From: VXNE01 sp963665455
Lineage (GTDB): Bacteria; Pseudomonadota; Gammaproteobacteria; Pseudomonadales; Azotimanducaceae
Length of the DNA stretch: 64,000 nucleotides
Direction of reading: 5' to 3'
Assembly: GCA_963665455.1 (NCBI GenBank)
Contig: OY762279.1
Span: 3,038,001 to 3,102,000 of the forward strand
Below are positions 26,469 to 34,872 of the stretch, in pieces; within the stretch, counting starts at the first letter, position 1; the number at the start of each line of letters is the position of its first letter. The position numbers and the translations under genes are program-made. The notes under the pieces were generated by a model. It searched no databases. It was given only the letters and a program-made list of their open reading frames with translations, and was not told where the DNA came from.

Positions 26469-27328
26469 TGCGGGTAGATAGCCGGCTGGGTTCGTTCCTG
26501 GCGCTCATGGAGTTCGATGCCGCCGGCGCGGACCGGTTCGTGGCCCCAGCCGCTCCGGAGCGGAGCGGCACGATGTACGGTGGCCAGTTCCTGGCGCAGG
26601 CGCTCGGCGCCGCCCAGCGCACCGTGGACGGGGAGAGGCCGGTGCATTCCCTGCACGCGTACTTCCTGCGCGCCGGGGACGTGGCGCTGCCCCTGGAACT
26701 CGATGTGGAACGGGTCCGGGATGGGCGGTCCTTCAGTTCTCGCGCCGTGACCGCACGGCAGAATGGCCGGGAACTATTCCGCATGGCGGCGTCCTTCCAC
26801 GTGCCCGAACCGGGCATGGCCTTCGCCGCGCCGGAAATGCCCGAGGTGCCGCCCCCGGAGACGGTGACGCTCACCTACAACGCCTTCAGCCGCGCCAACG
26901 GCGAGGCGGCCGACTGGGACGGCGAGGCGCGTCCGATGGATCTGCGCTACGTCAATCCTCCGACCGCACCGCCCGGCGAACCAGTGTTCGAGGATCAACG
27001 CGTGTGGATGCGCGTCACGGACGTGCTGCCGGACGATCCGGCGCTGCATGCCGCCGGGCTCGCCTATCTGTCCGATAGCACGCTGATCGATCACGCCGTG
27101 CTGCGGCACGGCCGCCGCTGGCAGGATCAGCGCCTCGACGGCACGAGCCTCGATCACGGGATGTGGTTTCATCGCCCCGCGCGGGCGGATGAGTGGCTGC
27201 TCTTCGACCAGACCGTCGAGGCCACCGGTGCCGCTCGAGGCTTGACGATGGGGCGCCTCTTCGACGCGGCCGGGACGCTCGTGGCAAGCTGTACCCAAGA
27301 GGGGTTGATTCGATGGAGGGGCGAGTGA
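26468..27328 (+). CDS. tesB: Acyl-CoA thioesterase II (TesB-like)
   Basis: A double-hotdog acyl-CoA thioesterase of 286 residues, the normal TesB length. The first hotdog has MYGGQFLAQALGAAQRTVDG and PVHSLHAYFLRAGD, with SSRAVTARQNGRELFRM; the second has LAYLSDSTLIDHAVLRHG, containing the catalytic Asp, and closes with TMGRLFDAAGTLVASCTQEG. It should hydrolyse acyl-CoA to free acid and CoA. GTG 26468 overlaps the PhyH stop, and its own stop overlaps the GTG of the DUF1800 gene, so these three reading frames are translationally linked. Confidence 0.93.
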   Translation: MRVDSRLGSFLALMEFDAAGADRFVAPAAPERSGTMYGGQFLAQALGAAQRTVDGERPVHSLHAYFLRAGDVALPLELDVERVRDGRSFSSRAVTARQNGRELFRMAASFHVPEPGMAFAAPEMPEVPPPETVTLTYNAFSRANGEAADWDGEARPMDLRYVNPPTAPPGEPVFEDQRVWMRVTDVLPDDPALHAAGLAYLSDSTLIDHAVLRHGRRWQDQRLDGTSLDHGMWFHRPARADEWLLFDQTVEATGAARGLTMGRLFDAAGTLVASCTQEGLIRWRGE

Positions 27329-29151
27329 GCGAGTGCTTGGCGGGCCGTTTGGCCGTGCTCGTGCTATCGGCGGTGCTGGGCCAGCAGGCCTGGGCGAACG
27401 GGACGGGCGGAGCCGGCGACCTCACGGCGCTTCCGGCGGAAGCGTGGCATGCGGGTCATGCGGCCCATCTACTCGAACGGGCCGGATTCGGGGGCACTCC
27501 GGAAGACGTCGAGCGCCTCGCCGCCCTGGGACTTGAGGGCGCCGTGCGCCACTTGGTGTATTTCGAAGGCGTTCCCGATGATGCCGTCATGCCGGAGTTC
27601 GACCATTCGGGCGTGTTCGATCCCGGCCTCGACCCGTTCCCCCCGAGCCGGCCGGCCACGACGGAACTCGCCAAGGCCAACGGGGAAGCGCTCGGCATCA
27701 AGGTCAAGGCCGGCGGCAACCGCCCCATTCAACCCGTGGTCAACGCCTTCTTCTATTGGCTGCGGGCGAGCCGCCTGGAGACCGACCGCGTCGCGCAGTG
27801 GTGGGCGGGGCGGATGCTGGCGACGCCCAGGCCGTTGCAGGAGAAGGCGGCGCTCTTCTGGCATGGCCACTTCGCCACCAACGAGGACAAGGTCCGCGAC
27901 TACCGCAAGATGCTCAAGCAGGTCGAGCTGTTCCAGGACCGCGGGCTCGGCAACTTCCACGCGTTGCTCGTCGCCGTCGCCAAGGATCCGGCGATGCTGG
28001 CCTTCCTCGACGCCGGCATCAACGTGAAGGGCTCGCCCAACGAGAACTTCGCCCGGGAGATCATGGAGCTGTTCACGATGGGCCCGGGCAACTACACGGA
28101 GACCGATATCCGGGAAGGGGCGCGCGCCTTCACCGGGTGGAACTTCCGGGGCACGGAGTTCGCGTTCAACGCGGAGGACCACGACGGTGGCGAGAAGTCG
28201 TTTCTCGGCCACGCCGGTCCGCTCGACGGCGAGGACGTGATCGCCGTCATCATGGAGCAGGAGGCGACGGCGCGGTTCGTGGCGGCCAAGCTGTACCGGT
28301 ATTTCGTCCGCGACGACCTTGATCCGGCTTTCGCCGAGGAACTCGGTCTCCGTCTCCGGGCACTCGATTTCGAGATCGCGCCGTTTCTGGCGATGCTGTT
28401 CTCGAGCCGCGATTTCTACGCCCCTGCTTCGGTCGGAACGCGCATCAAGGGCCCCGTGGAACTCGTGGTCTCGACCTACCGCAAGCTCGGGCTCGAGGAG
28501 TTGCCCGGCGTGCCGGACTTCAACATGGTGACGGGCGCCCTGGGGCAACACCTCCTGCATCCGCCGACGGTCGCCGGTTGGTCCCACGGACGGAGTTGGG
28601 TGACGCCGGGGCTCCTGTTCGAGCGGGGCAACTTCGTCCTGGACGTGGTGTTCCCGGACATCGGCTTCGTTCCCCCCGACCGCTACCCCCCCTACGGAGG
28701 GGAGATCCTGGCGGTGCACGAGCGGCTGCGGTCGGGGATGGACATCACCTCGGCGACCAAGCCGACCGGGGTGGACACCGGAGACGACGCGATGGCGGCC
28801 TCCAACCTGCTGGCGGACCGCGACGAGGCGTTCAACACCCGCTACGGCAGTTATCGCGGCTGGCAGATGGCCATTGAGCGCGTCAAGCCGATTCCACGCC
28901 ACACGGCTCGCTTGGATCTCGCGGGCATGGTCCGAGACGCGGATTTGGCCACGTCCCGGGAGGTCGTCGACTATCTTGCGGGCCGCTTCCTGTCCGTGGC
29001 GCTCGACGATGCAACGCTGCGGCGGCTCTCCGAGTTGCTCGCGGCACAACTCGGTACGGACGACATCGAAGCCGCGCGGAGCTGGCTCGAGGAGCCGCTG
29101 CGCACGGTGTTCCATGCGCTCCTCAGCCTGCCTGAGTATCAACTGGGGTGA
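27325..29151 (+). CDS. DUF1800 family exported protein
   Basis: A 608-residue secreted protein. From GTG 27325 (overlapping the TesB stop as GTGA, with GGAGGGG just upstream) it begins with a signal peptide, GRLAVLVLSAVLGQQAWA. DUF1800 marks are HAAHLLERAGFGGTPEDVER near residue 50, ALFWHGHFATNEDKV, NENFAREIMELFTMGPGNYTE and AFTGWNFRG. Such proteins almost always sit beside a DUF1501 gene, as here. Their biochemical function is not established; the pair may act together in the periplasm. A role linked to the surrounding oxidative genes is inference from the operon. Confidence 0.9.
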   Translation: MSECLAGRLAVLVLSAVLGQQAWANGTGGAGDLTALPAEAWHAGHAAHLLERAGFGGTPEDVERLAALGLEGAVRHLVYFEGVPDDAVMPEFDHSGVFDPGLDPFPPSRPATTELAKANGEALGIKVKAGGNRPIQPVVNAFFYWLRASRLETDRVAQWWAGRMLATPRPLQEKAALFWHGHFATNEDKVRDYRKMLKQVELFQDRGLGNFHALLVAVAKDPAMLAFLDAGINVKGSPNENFAREIMELFTMGPGNYTETDIREGARAFTGWNFRGTEFAFNAEDHDGGEKSFLGHAGPLDGEDVIAVIMEQEATARFVAAKLYRYFVRDDLDPAFAEELGLRLRALDFEIAPFLAMLFSSRDFYAPASVGTRIKGPVELVVSTYRKLGLEELPGVPDFNMVTGALGQHLLHPPTVAGWSHGRSWVTPGLLFERGNFVLDVVFPDIGFVPPDRYPPYGGEILAVHERLRSGMDITSATKPTGVDTGDDAMAASNLLADRDEAFNTRYGSYRGWQMAIERVKPIPRHTARLDLAGMVRDADLATSREVVDYLAGRFLSVALDDATLRRLSELLAAQLGTDDIEAARSWLEEPLRTVFHALLSLPEYQLG

Positions 29152-30371
29152 CCAACACCATGAACGATCACGGGGTGCCGGGACTCAGCCGCCGGCGGCT
29201 GATGCAGGGGCTCGGAGTAGGTGGGCTGGCGGGCGCGGCGCCCTGGTTGCGTGCGAGCCCCGCGAGGACGGGAGGCGACGACCGCATACTCGTCGTGTTC
29301 GAACTCTCGGGCGGCAACGACGGCCTCAACACCGTGGTGCCCCACGGGGACGACGCCTACTACCGGCATCGCCCGGCCATCGGCATCCGCCGCGAGCACC
29401 TCCTTGAACTCGACGACCACTACGGCTTCAACCCCGGGATGCTCGGCTTCCAGCGGCTGTGGCGCAGTGGGGACCTCGCGGTCGTGCACGGATGCGGCTA
29501 CGACAACCCGTCGTACTCCCACTTCACGTCCATGGCCTATTGGCATACGGGCGTGCCCAACGGAGGCGACGAGTTCGGTTGGGTGGGACGCCTTGCCGAC
29601 GCGCTCGAGCCGAGCGGCTCGCCGAACTTCCTGATCAACGTCGCGTCGTCGCAGTCGTTGGCGGTCAAGAGCCGCCTGCATGCGCCGGTGGTGTTCGACG
29701 ACCCCGACCGATTTCGCCGGAAGGCGTTCGCCTCGACGCGGGCGGTGATCGACGCCACGCGGGACCCCGGCGACGGCGGCAATGCCACTCGCGCCTATCT
29801 CCGGGACGTGGCGCGCAGCGCGCGGGAAGGTGCCCGCCTCGTCCGTGCGGCGTGGGCGAAGTACGACTCCCCGGTGGACTACGGCATCGCGCCCCTCGAC
29901 CTCCAGAAGGTGGCGGCCTGCATCGACGGCGGGCTGCCGGCGCGCCTGTACTACGTCTCGTTCCGCAACAACTCCTTCGACACCCACGTGCAGCAACCGG
30001 CGCTTCACCAGCGGCTCCTTTCGTACGCATGCGACGCCATCCACGGCTTCATCCGCGACATGGAACGGCTCGGACACGGCGAGCGGGTGACCGTGATGGC
30101 GTTCTCCGAGTTCGGCCGCCGGGTGCCCGAGAACTCGAACCTGGGCACGGACCACGGCGCGGCGAACCTGATGTTCCTCGCCGGCAAGCCCGTGCGGGGT
30201 GGGCACTACGGTGTTGCGCCGAGCCTCACGGACCTCGAGCAAGGAGACAACCTGCGCGCGACGGTCGACTTCCGGCGTGTTTATGCCACCGTCATTGACC
30301 GTTGGATGAAGAGCGGCAACGCGGCTGCGGTGCTGAAGGGCGACTTCGCACCGTTGCCGATATTCTCGTAG
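29148..30371 (+). CDS. DUF1501 family Tat-exported protein
   Basis: A 407-residue protein related to the alkaline-phosphatase/sulfatase fold. The N-terminus carries a twin-arginine signal (LSRRRLMQGLGVGGLAGAA), implying export folded, perhaps with cofactor. Body motifs include VVFELSGGNDGLNTVVPHGD, AVVHGCGYDNPSYSHFTSM and VMAFSEFGRRVPENSN, then TDHGAANLMFLAGKPVRGG, all DUF1501 hallmarks. GTG 29148 overlaps the DUF1800 stop; ATG 29160 is an alternative start. Its partner is the preceding DUF1800 protein. No experimentally defined activity for this family is known to me. Confidence 0.9.
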   Translation: MTNTMNDHGVPGLSRRRLMQGLGVGGLAGAAPWLRASPARTGGDDRILVVFELSGGNDGLNTVVPHGDDAYYRHRPAIGIRREHLLELDDHYGFNPGMLGFQRLWRSGDLAVVHGCGYDNPSYSHFTSMAYWHTGVPNGGDEFGWVGRLADALEPSGSPNFLINVASSQSLAVKSRLHAPVVFDDPDRFRRKAFASTRAVIDATRDPGDGGNATRAYLRDVARSAREGARLVRAAWAKYDSPVDYGIAPLDLQKVAACIDGGLPARLYYVSFRNNSFDTHVQQPALHQRLLSYACDAIHGFIRDMERLGHGERVTVMAFSEFGRRVPENSNLGTDHGAANLMFLAGKPVRGGHYGVAPSLTDLEQGDNLRATVDFRRVYATVIDRWMKSGNAAAVLKGDFAPLPIFS

Positions 30372-30393
30372 TGTCCAGAAGGAGCCTTGGAGC

Positions 30394-30819
30394 ATGAGCG
30401 ACGAACGCCTCTCGTTCGATCACGTCCACATCATCAGCGAGGATCCCCACGGGGCCGCCCGCTGGTACGAGGAGATCCTGGGCGGCACGATCAAGGGAAG
30501 CCACGTCCTGCGGGAAGCGCCGCAGATCAACGTCGTCGTGGGCGGCGTGTCGGTCCTGATCCGGGGCCGGCGGCCCGGTGAAGATCCGGGACAGCCGCGG
30601 GCCATGCGTCACTTCGAGGACTACTCGAGCCACGACGAGTGGGGCACGGACCACTTCGGCTTGCGTTTCCAGGGCGACCTTGCCGCGTTCTGCGAGGAAC
30701 TCCGGGCGAAGGGGGCAGAGTTCTCCGTGGAGCCGTGGGAATTCGCGCCCGGGGCGCTGATCTGCTACCTGGCAGCGCCCGATGGTGTGAGCATCGAGTT
30801 GGTGCAGGCACGACAATGA
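30394..30819 (+). CDS. VOC-family (glyoxalase/dioxygenase fold) protein
   Basis: A 141-residue metal-binding vicinal-oxygen-chelate protein. The first module begins LSFDHVHIISEDPHGAARWY, with the metal-ligand His; the second has DEWGTDHFGLRFQGD and ends CYLAAPDGVSIELVQ, supplying His and the closing Glu. This fold serves glyoxalases, extradiol dioxygenases, epimerases and resistance proteins; which one is unknown. It lies 22 bp after DUF1501, and its stop overlaps the next start (ATGA at 30816). Confidence 0.88.
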   Translation: MSDERLSFDHVHIISEDPHGAARWYEEILGGTIKGSHVLREAPQINVVVGGVSVLIRGRRPGEDPGQPRAMRHFEDYSSHDEWGTDHFGLRFQGDLAAFCEELRAKGAEFSVEPWEFAPGALICYLAAPDGVSIELVQARQ

Positions 30820-31844
30820 CGGCGCGGCTTCGGGCGCGCTGCGTCACGTGCCTGGGTGCGCTGGGCATCGCCACGGCCGCCGCCGGTGCGGAGCCGGTCG
30901 AGACCGACACGCACCGCTTCGAGGAGGTGGCGGACGGCGTCTTCCTCGCGCAGACGAAGGCGCCGCTGTTCAACAGCAACTCGCTGGTGGTCGTGAACGC
31001 GGAGGACGTGCTGGTCGTCGATTCGCACATCACGCCGCGCATGGCGCGCGAGTTGATCGCATCGATCGGCGAGGTCACGAGCAAGCCCATCACGACGCTC
31101 GTCAACACCCACTTCCACTACGACCACGCCCACGGCAACCAGGCTTTCGGGCCGGACATCGCCATCATCGGGCACGAGTACACCCGCATGAAGATGGCCG
31201 GAGACCCCCTGGCGGAGGGGACGTTCCAGCGAGGCAAGGTCGGCGACGAGCGGCAGCTTGCCGGGTTGCAGGAGCAACTGGCCGCATCCTCGGACGCCGA
31301 GGAACGGGGCGCAATCGAGAAGCGGATGGGCTGGGTCACGAAGCGCATCGAGGCGACGGCGGAGATCGCGCCCGTGCCGCCGAACGTCACGCTGAACGAG
31401 CGCATGACGCTGTTTCGCGGGGACCGCGAGATCCAGCTCCACTTCTTCGGCCGGGCGCACACCGGCGGCGACGTCTCGGTCTACCTGCCGCGGGAGAAGG
31501 TGCTCTACACCGGCGACATGATGTTCGCGGGCATCTCCTGGCTTGGCGACGGCTACGTCAACGAATGGCCGGAAACGCTCGAGCGGGCCAAGGCGCTCGA
31601 CTTCGAGCTGGTAGTCCCGGGTCACGGGCCGCCGTTCTCCGACCGGAGCCGGATCGACCTCGTCCAGGCGTACTACCGGGACCTGTGGTCCGGGGTGAAG
31701 GCCCTGCACGGGCAGGGCGTGGATGCGGAGACGGCTGCGGCGACGGTCGATCTCACCACGCATGATGCCCTCGGTGTCGAAGCCGTTGGCGCCGATCCAC
31801 TCGCCGTGCAGCGCATCTACGCGCTCCTTGAAGGAGCGGAGTAG
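30816..31844 (+). CDS. Exported metallo-beta-lactamase-fold hydrolase
   Basis: A 342-residue MBL-fold enzyme with an N-terminal signal-like segment (CVTCLGALGIATAAAGA). The dinuclear zinc motif is TLVNTHFHYDHAHGN (HxHxDH), with further ligands in FGRAHTGGDVSVY, LYTGDMMFAG and VVPGHGPPF. A helical insertion at about residues 130-190 (ERQLAGLQEQLAASSDAEER) is seen. Its start overlaps the VOC stop. Periplasmic members of this group hydrolyse esters, lactones or alkyl sulfates; here the substrate is probably an intermediate of the gene train, which is inference. Confidence 0.9.
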   Translation: MTARLRARCVTCLGALGIATAAAGAEPVETDTHRFEEVADGVFLAQTKAPLFNSNSLVVVNAEDVLVVDSHITPRMARELIASIGEVTSKPITTLVNTHFHYDHAHGNQAFGPDIAIIGHEYTRMKMAGDPLAEGTFQRGKVGDERQLAGLQEQLAASSDAEERGAIEKRMGWVTKRIEATAEIAPVPPNVTLNERMTLFRGDREIQLHFFGRAHTGGDVSVYLPREKVLYTGDMMFAGISWLGDGYVNEWPETLERAKALDFELVVPGHGPPFSDRSRIDLVQAYYRDLWSGVKALHGQGVDAETAAATVDLTTHDALGVEAVGADPLAVQRIYALLEGAE

Positions 31845-31878
31845 GACAGGGCGGCTGGCCGGCTGAGGGAGAACCCCG

Positions 31879-32847
31879 GTGAATTTGACGCTCTCGTGCG
31901 CGTTCGCGACATCCTCGGCCTCACACGAACACGCCGCCATCGCGGAGTCCCTGGGGTACGAGCGCGCCTGGTTCTACGACTCGCCGGCCTTGTACCCGGA
32001 CGTCTGGGTCCAGCGATGCCGCGCCGCGGAGCGGACCGAGCGCATTGGCCTCGGCCCCGCAGTGCTGGTCCCGAACCTGCGCCACCCGATGACCAACGCC
32101 GCCGCCATCGCGACGTTGGTCGACATCGCCGGGGCGGACCGGGTCGCCGTGGCCATCGGCTCGGGATTCACGGGACGGCTGACGCTGGGGCAACGGCCGT
32201 TGCCGTGGTCGTTCGTGCGTGGTTACGTGGAAGCCCTGCGCGGCCTGCTGGCCGGGGACACGGTGGCGTGGGAGGGGAAGCCGATCCGCATGCTGCATCC
32301 GGCCGGATTCGGCGCGTCGCGACCCATCGACGTGCCGTTCCTGATCGCGGCCGGCGGGCCGAAGGGGACGGCGGCCGCCAAGGCCGTGGGCCAGGGCGTC
32401 TTCACGACGGCACCGATCCGAGACCGCTTCGAGTGGAATGCCGTACTCACCTTCGGGACGGTGCTGGATGAGGGTGAAGAACCGGGGTCGGCGCGGGCGC
32501 TCGCGGCGGCGGGCCATGCGGCCTCGGTCAACATGCACGGCGCCGTGGAGTTCGGTGCCGCCGCGCGTTTTCCGGGTGGGACCGCCTGGTCCGCCGCCTA
32601 CGACGACGTGCCGCGGGCCGAGCGGCATCTCGCGCTACACGAAGGCCACCTGATCGCCGTGAACGAGCGCGACGCGCCGTTCGTGACGGGTGAGCTACTC
32701 GCGAGTCTCGAACTCGCCCTGCCTCCGGATGCGTGGCGCGACAGACTGGCGCGCATGGAGGCCGCGGGGGCGACCGAGGTCGCCTATCAGCCTGCGGGAC
32801 CGGACATCCCCCGGGAACTGGAGGCGTTCGCAGCCTTGTTCAGCTAA
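31879..32847 (+). CDS. Luciferase-like flavin-dependent oxidoreductase
   Basis: A 322-residue LLM-class TIM-barrel enzyme. The start is GTG 31879 with GAGGGAGA about six bases upstream. Motifs: EHAAIAESLGYERAWFYD at the N-terminus, ERIGLGPAVLVPNLRHPM and GADRVAVAIGSGFTGR, typical of F420- or FMN-dependent members. It closes the co-directional train that began at 23989, mirroring the luciferase-like gene that ends the 17993-23385 train. The reaction is unknown. Confidence 0.9.
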   Translation: MNLTLSCAFATSSASHEHAAIAESLGYERAWFYDSPALYPDVWVQRCRAAERTERIGLGPAVLVPNLRHPMTNAAAIATLVDIAGADRVAVAIGSGFTGRLTLGQRPLPWSFVRGYVEALRGLLAGDTVAWEGKPIRMLHPAGFGASRPIDVPFLIAAGGPKGTAAAKAVGQGVFTTAPIRDRFEWNAVLTFGTVLDEGEEPGSARALAAAGHAASVNMHGAVEFGAAARFPGGTAWSAAYDDVPRAERHLALHEGHLIAVNERDAPFVTGELLASLELALPPDAWRDRLARMEAAGATEVAYQPAGPDIPRELEAFAALFS

Positions 32848-32927
32848 GGGTCCGCGGATCGGACTCGCGCTCCAAGCCGGGTGGTAGTATGGCGACCGGG
32901 GACCGGCACCGAAAACGAGGCTGGGAC

Positions 32928-33938
32928 ATGGACGCGCGTGCGCCGGAAAAGTGGGGGCCGCTCACGGGCATGCCGGACGGCGCGGAAGGCTGGGCCGCGC
33001 CCGGCTTCGCCGAGCTGGAAGCCGAGTGGACCGAGTTCCGGCGGCGGCTGAAGCCGGGCTCCCGCGAGTCGCGCTTTCTGGGGGGATGGCTGCGTGAGCG
33101 GGTTCGCGCCTTCGCCTTGGAGACCGGCCAGATCGAGGGCCTCTATACGTTGCGGCGGGGCGTCACCGAGCAGCTCATCGCGGAGGGATTCGCGGGCGCG
33201 GTGGGATCCCACACCCTGGAGGGTATGGAAGATCGCACCGTGCGGGGGCTCCTGGAGGATCAGGAGGCCGCCTACAACATGATGTTCGACGATGTCGCCG
33301 GCGGGAGCCCCCTCTCGGCGTACATGATCAGGAGTTGGCATGCCCTGCTGACCAGGCATCAGGCCACCGTCGCGGGCATTGACGCGCAGGGTCGGCGCGT
33401 GGAGGTCGAGTTCCAGGGGAAGGGTGCGTGGAAGACCTGGTCCAACAACCCCCGCCGGCCGGACGGCGTGATCCACGAATACTGCCCGCCCGAGCAGGTG
33501 GAGCCGGAGATGCGCCGCTTTCTGGACCTGTATAACGACCAGATTCGGGGCGCGGACTACCCGGTCAATGTGGAAGCCGCCTGGTTGCATCACCGGTTCG
33601 TTCGGACCCACCCCTTCCAGGACGGCAACGGGCGCGTCTCCCGCTTGCTCATGGCATGGGCGTACGTCAAGCGAGGCCTGCCGCCACCGGTGGTTAGCAC
33701 CGAAGGCAAGCCCGAATACATCCTCGCCCTGGAGGCGGCCGACGAGGGGCGCCTGATGGTGTTCGCCCGTTACGTCGGCCTCCTCGCAACGGAGACCATT
33801 GCCGGAGCAGTCGAGATTGCCCAACGGGCCTTGTCCGGACGACTGAACCGTCCGAACGGCAATGGCGGGCGCACCGTCGGCGACCGATACCTGCCACCTG
33901 AACCGGAGCAGGGAAGCGGTGGACCGTCCGGCCCGTAG
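32928..33938 (+). CDS. Fic-domain protein with N-terminal inhibitory motif
   Basis: A 336-residue Fic protein predicted to transfer AMP (or another nucleotide moiety) to a target hydroxyl. The catalytic motif HPFQDGNGR starts at residue 228. An inhibitory-helix motif TGQIEG (Thr66-Gly71, with Glu70 as the arginine-blocking Glu) lies near the N-terminus, which places it in class II, self-inhibited Fic proteins, so no separate antitoxin is needed. ATG 32928 has GAGG nine bases upstream; ATG 32889 is an alternative. It is followed by a hairpin repeat and a MazEF-like pair, so this is an accessory island. Confidence 0.9.
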   Translation: MDARAPEKWGPLTGMPDGAEGWAAPGFAELEAEWTEFRRRLKPGSRESRFLGGWLRERVRAFALETGQIEGLYTLRRGVTEQLIAEGFAGAVGSHTLEGMEDRTVRGLLEDQEAAYNMMFDDVAGGSPLSAYMIRSWHALLTRHQATVAGIDAQGRRVEVEFQGKGAWKTWSNNPRRPDGVIHEYCPPEQVEPEMRRFLDLYNDQIRGADYPVNVEAAWLHHRFVRTHPFQDGNGRVSRLLMAWAYVKRGLPPPVVSTEGKPEYILALEAADEGRLMVFARYVGLLATETIAGAVEIAQRALSGRLNRPNGNGGRTVGDRYLPPEPEQGSGGPSGP

Positions 33939-33944
33939 CCTTCC

Positions 33945-34102
33945 CTAGGGAACGTCTGAACAAGCCCGTCCATGAGCTTGTTCAGGTCGCAAGCCAAAAG
34001 CGCGGTTTCGGCTTGCTCCACAGATTCAATGGCTTACGCCATCGAATCTGGCGGCACATCCCTGTGCCGTTCTAGGGAAGGTCTTAATCAGACCTTCCCT
34101 AG
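33945..34102. repeat. Five-hairpin repeat element, complete copy
   Basis: A 158-bp non-coding element made of five consecutive stem-loops: 33957-33984 (TGAACAAG arms), 33989-34016 (GCAAGCC arms), 34022-34049 (AGATTC and ATGGC arms, TTAC loop), 34052-34069 (CGGCACA arms, TCCC loop) and 34072-34102 (perfect 13-bp stem CTAGGGAAGGTCT, loop TAATC). The left end CTAGGGAACGTCTGAACAAG resembles the complement of the right end, like degenerate terminal inverted repeats. The right 100 bp recurs at 40566-40665 with 94 of 100 bases identical. It sits seven bases after the Fic stop and could also terminate transcription. Confidence 0.85.
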
Positions 34103-34198
34103 CCCGCGCGGTGCGCAATGTAAGCGCCCCATAGCCGGTCCGCTCCCTCGCTGCCGCTCGGCACCGGGCCGACGGTGGCAGGGCGCGACGCCAATGCG

Positions 34199-34549
34199 TC
34201 AGTGGGCAGCGGGCAGGTGCAACACGAGCCGAAGCCCTTGGCCGACCTGTCGCATGATGCTGTCGGATGCGCGGCCGGACCGTTCGGCGAGAAACCGTTT
34301 GTCCAAGGTGACAACTTGCGAAACGTTGATCACTGAGGACCGCGGAAGGCCCGTGCCGCGCCTGGGGAGCGACACGTTGCCCGGTGCCATGGCGAGTCGC
34401 AGGTTCGACGTGATGGCCAAAGCGAGGACGGTCTGGATGCGGCTCCGGTTGAAGTCGTCCGACTGAACGATGAGGACGGGCCGTCGGAAGCCGGGCTCGG
34501 AACCGGTGGGAGCCGGCAGGTCCGCCCACCAGATTTCGCCGCGTTTCAC
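34199..34549 (-). CDS. MazF/PemK-like endoribonuclease toxin
   Basis: A 116-residue MazF-family toxin. The N-terminus KRGEIWWADLPAP is the conserved first strand, GFRRPVLIVQSDDFNRS the second, and SVINVSQVVTLDKRFL the late conserved segment. MazF proteins cleave mRNA at short specific sites; the site here is unknown. It starts at GTG 34549, overlapping the antitoxin's TGA, the standard coupling for such pairs. Length is normal for the family, so it looks intact. Confidence 0.9.
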   Translation of the reverse strand: MKRGEIWWADLPAPTGSEPGFRRPVLIVQSDDFNRSRIQTVLALAITSNLRLAMAPGNVSLPRRGTGLPRSSVINVSQVVTLDKRFLAERSGRASDSIMRQVGQGLRLVLHLPAAH

Positions 34550-34791
34550 TCCCAGTCTTCGGCGGGCAGGGACCGCGACTGTAGGGCGGCGATGGCCGGA
34601 TCGAGGCGCGATGCGGTTGGGTCGCCGCCATAGACCGCATCGAGGCGTTCCGTGACGCTCGCCCGTTGTTGGCGGGCGACAAACTCGCTCACCGCGCGGG
34701 TGTAGAGCTGGCTCCGAGACAGTCCGAGTGCGCGGGCGGTCCGCTCTGCCGCCTCGAAGACCTCGTCGCGTATGGAGATGGCTGTCTTCAC
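34546..34791 (-). CDS. Ribbon-helix-helix antitoxin (MazE-like)
   Basis: An 81-residue antitoxin. The N-terminal ribbon-helix-helix (KTAISIRDEVFEAAERTA, then LGLSRSQLYTRAVSEF) would bind DNA; the acidic C-terminus (LQSRSLPAEDWE) would wrap the toxin. I choose GTG 34791 because the upstream in-frame ATG (34827) lies before the -10-like TATAAC and the palindrome. Its stop overlaps the toxin start (GTGA). Confidence 0.85.
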   Translation of the reverse strand: MKTAISIRDEVFEAAERTARALGLSRSQLYTRAVSEFVARQQRASVTERLDAVYGGDPTASRLDPAIAALQSRSLPAEDWE

Positions 34792-34795
34792 GCCG

Positions 34796-34815
34796 CCAGT
34801 ATGACTGGAGTTATA
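34796..34815 (-). promoter_or_regulatory. Promoter/operator of the MazEF-like operon
   Basis: Read on the minus strand, TATAAC (34810-34815) is a plausible -10 box and is followed by the palindrome CCAGT-CAT-ACTGG (34796-34808), placed between -10 and the antitoxin start. This is a typical site for autorepression by a ribbon-helix-helix antitoxin. No convincing -35 is seen, and binding is inferred. Confidence 0.5.
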
Positions 34816-34872
34816 CCTTGCTGGCAACCGCTCGGTTGATTCGACGGTGGATCCACGGCAGGTCGCCGCGCG

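Noticed and set aside
34072..34102. The terminal hairpin of the repeat as an ordinary rho-independent terminator of fic
   Set aside because: No T-run follows and the same hairpin appears in a different context at 40632-40665, so it is better explained as part of a dispersed element, though it may also stop transcription.
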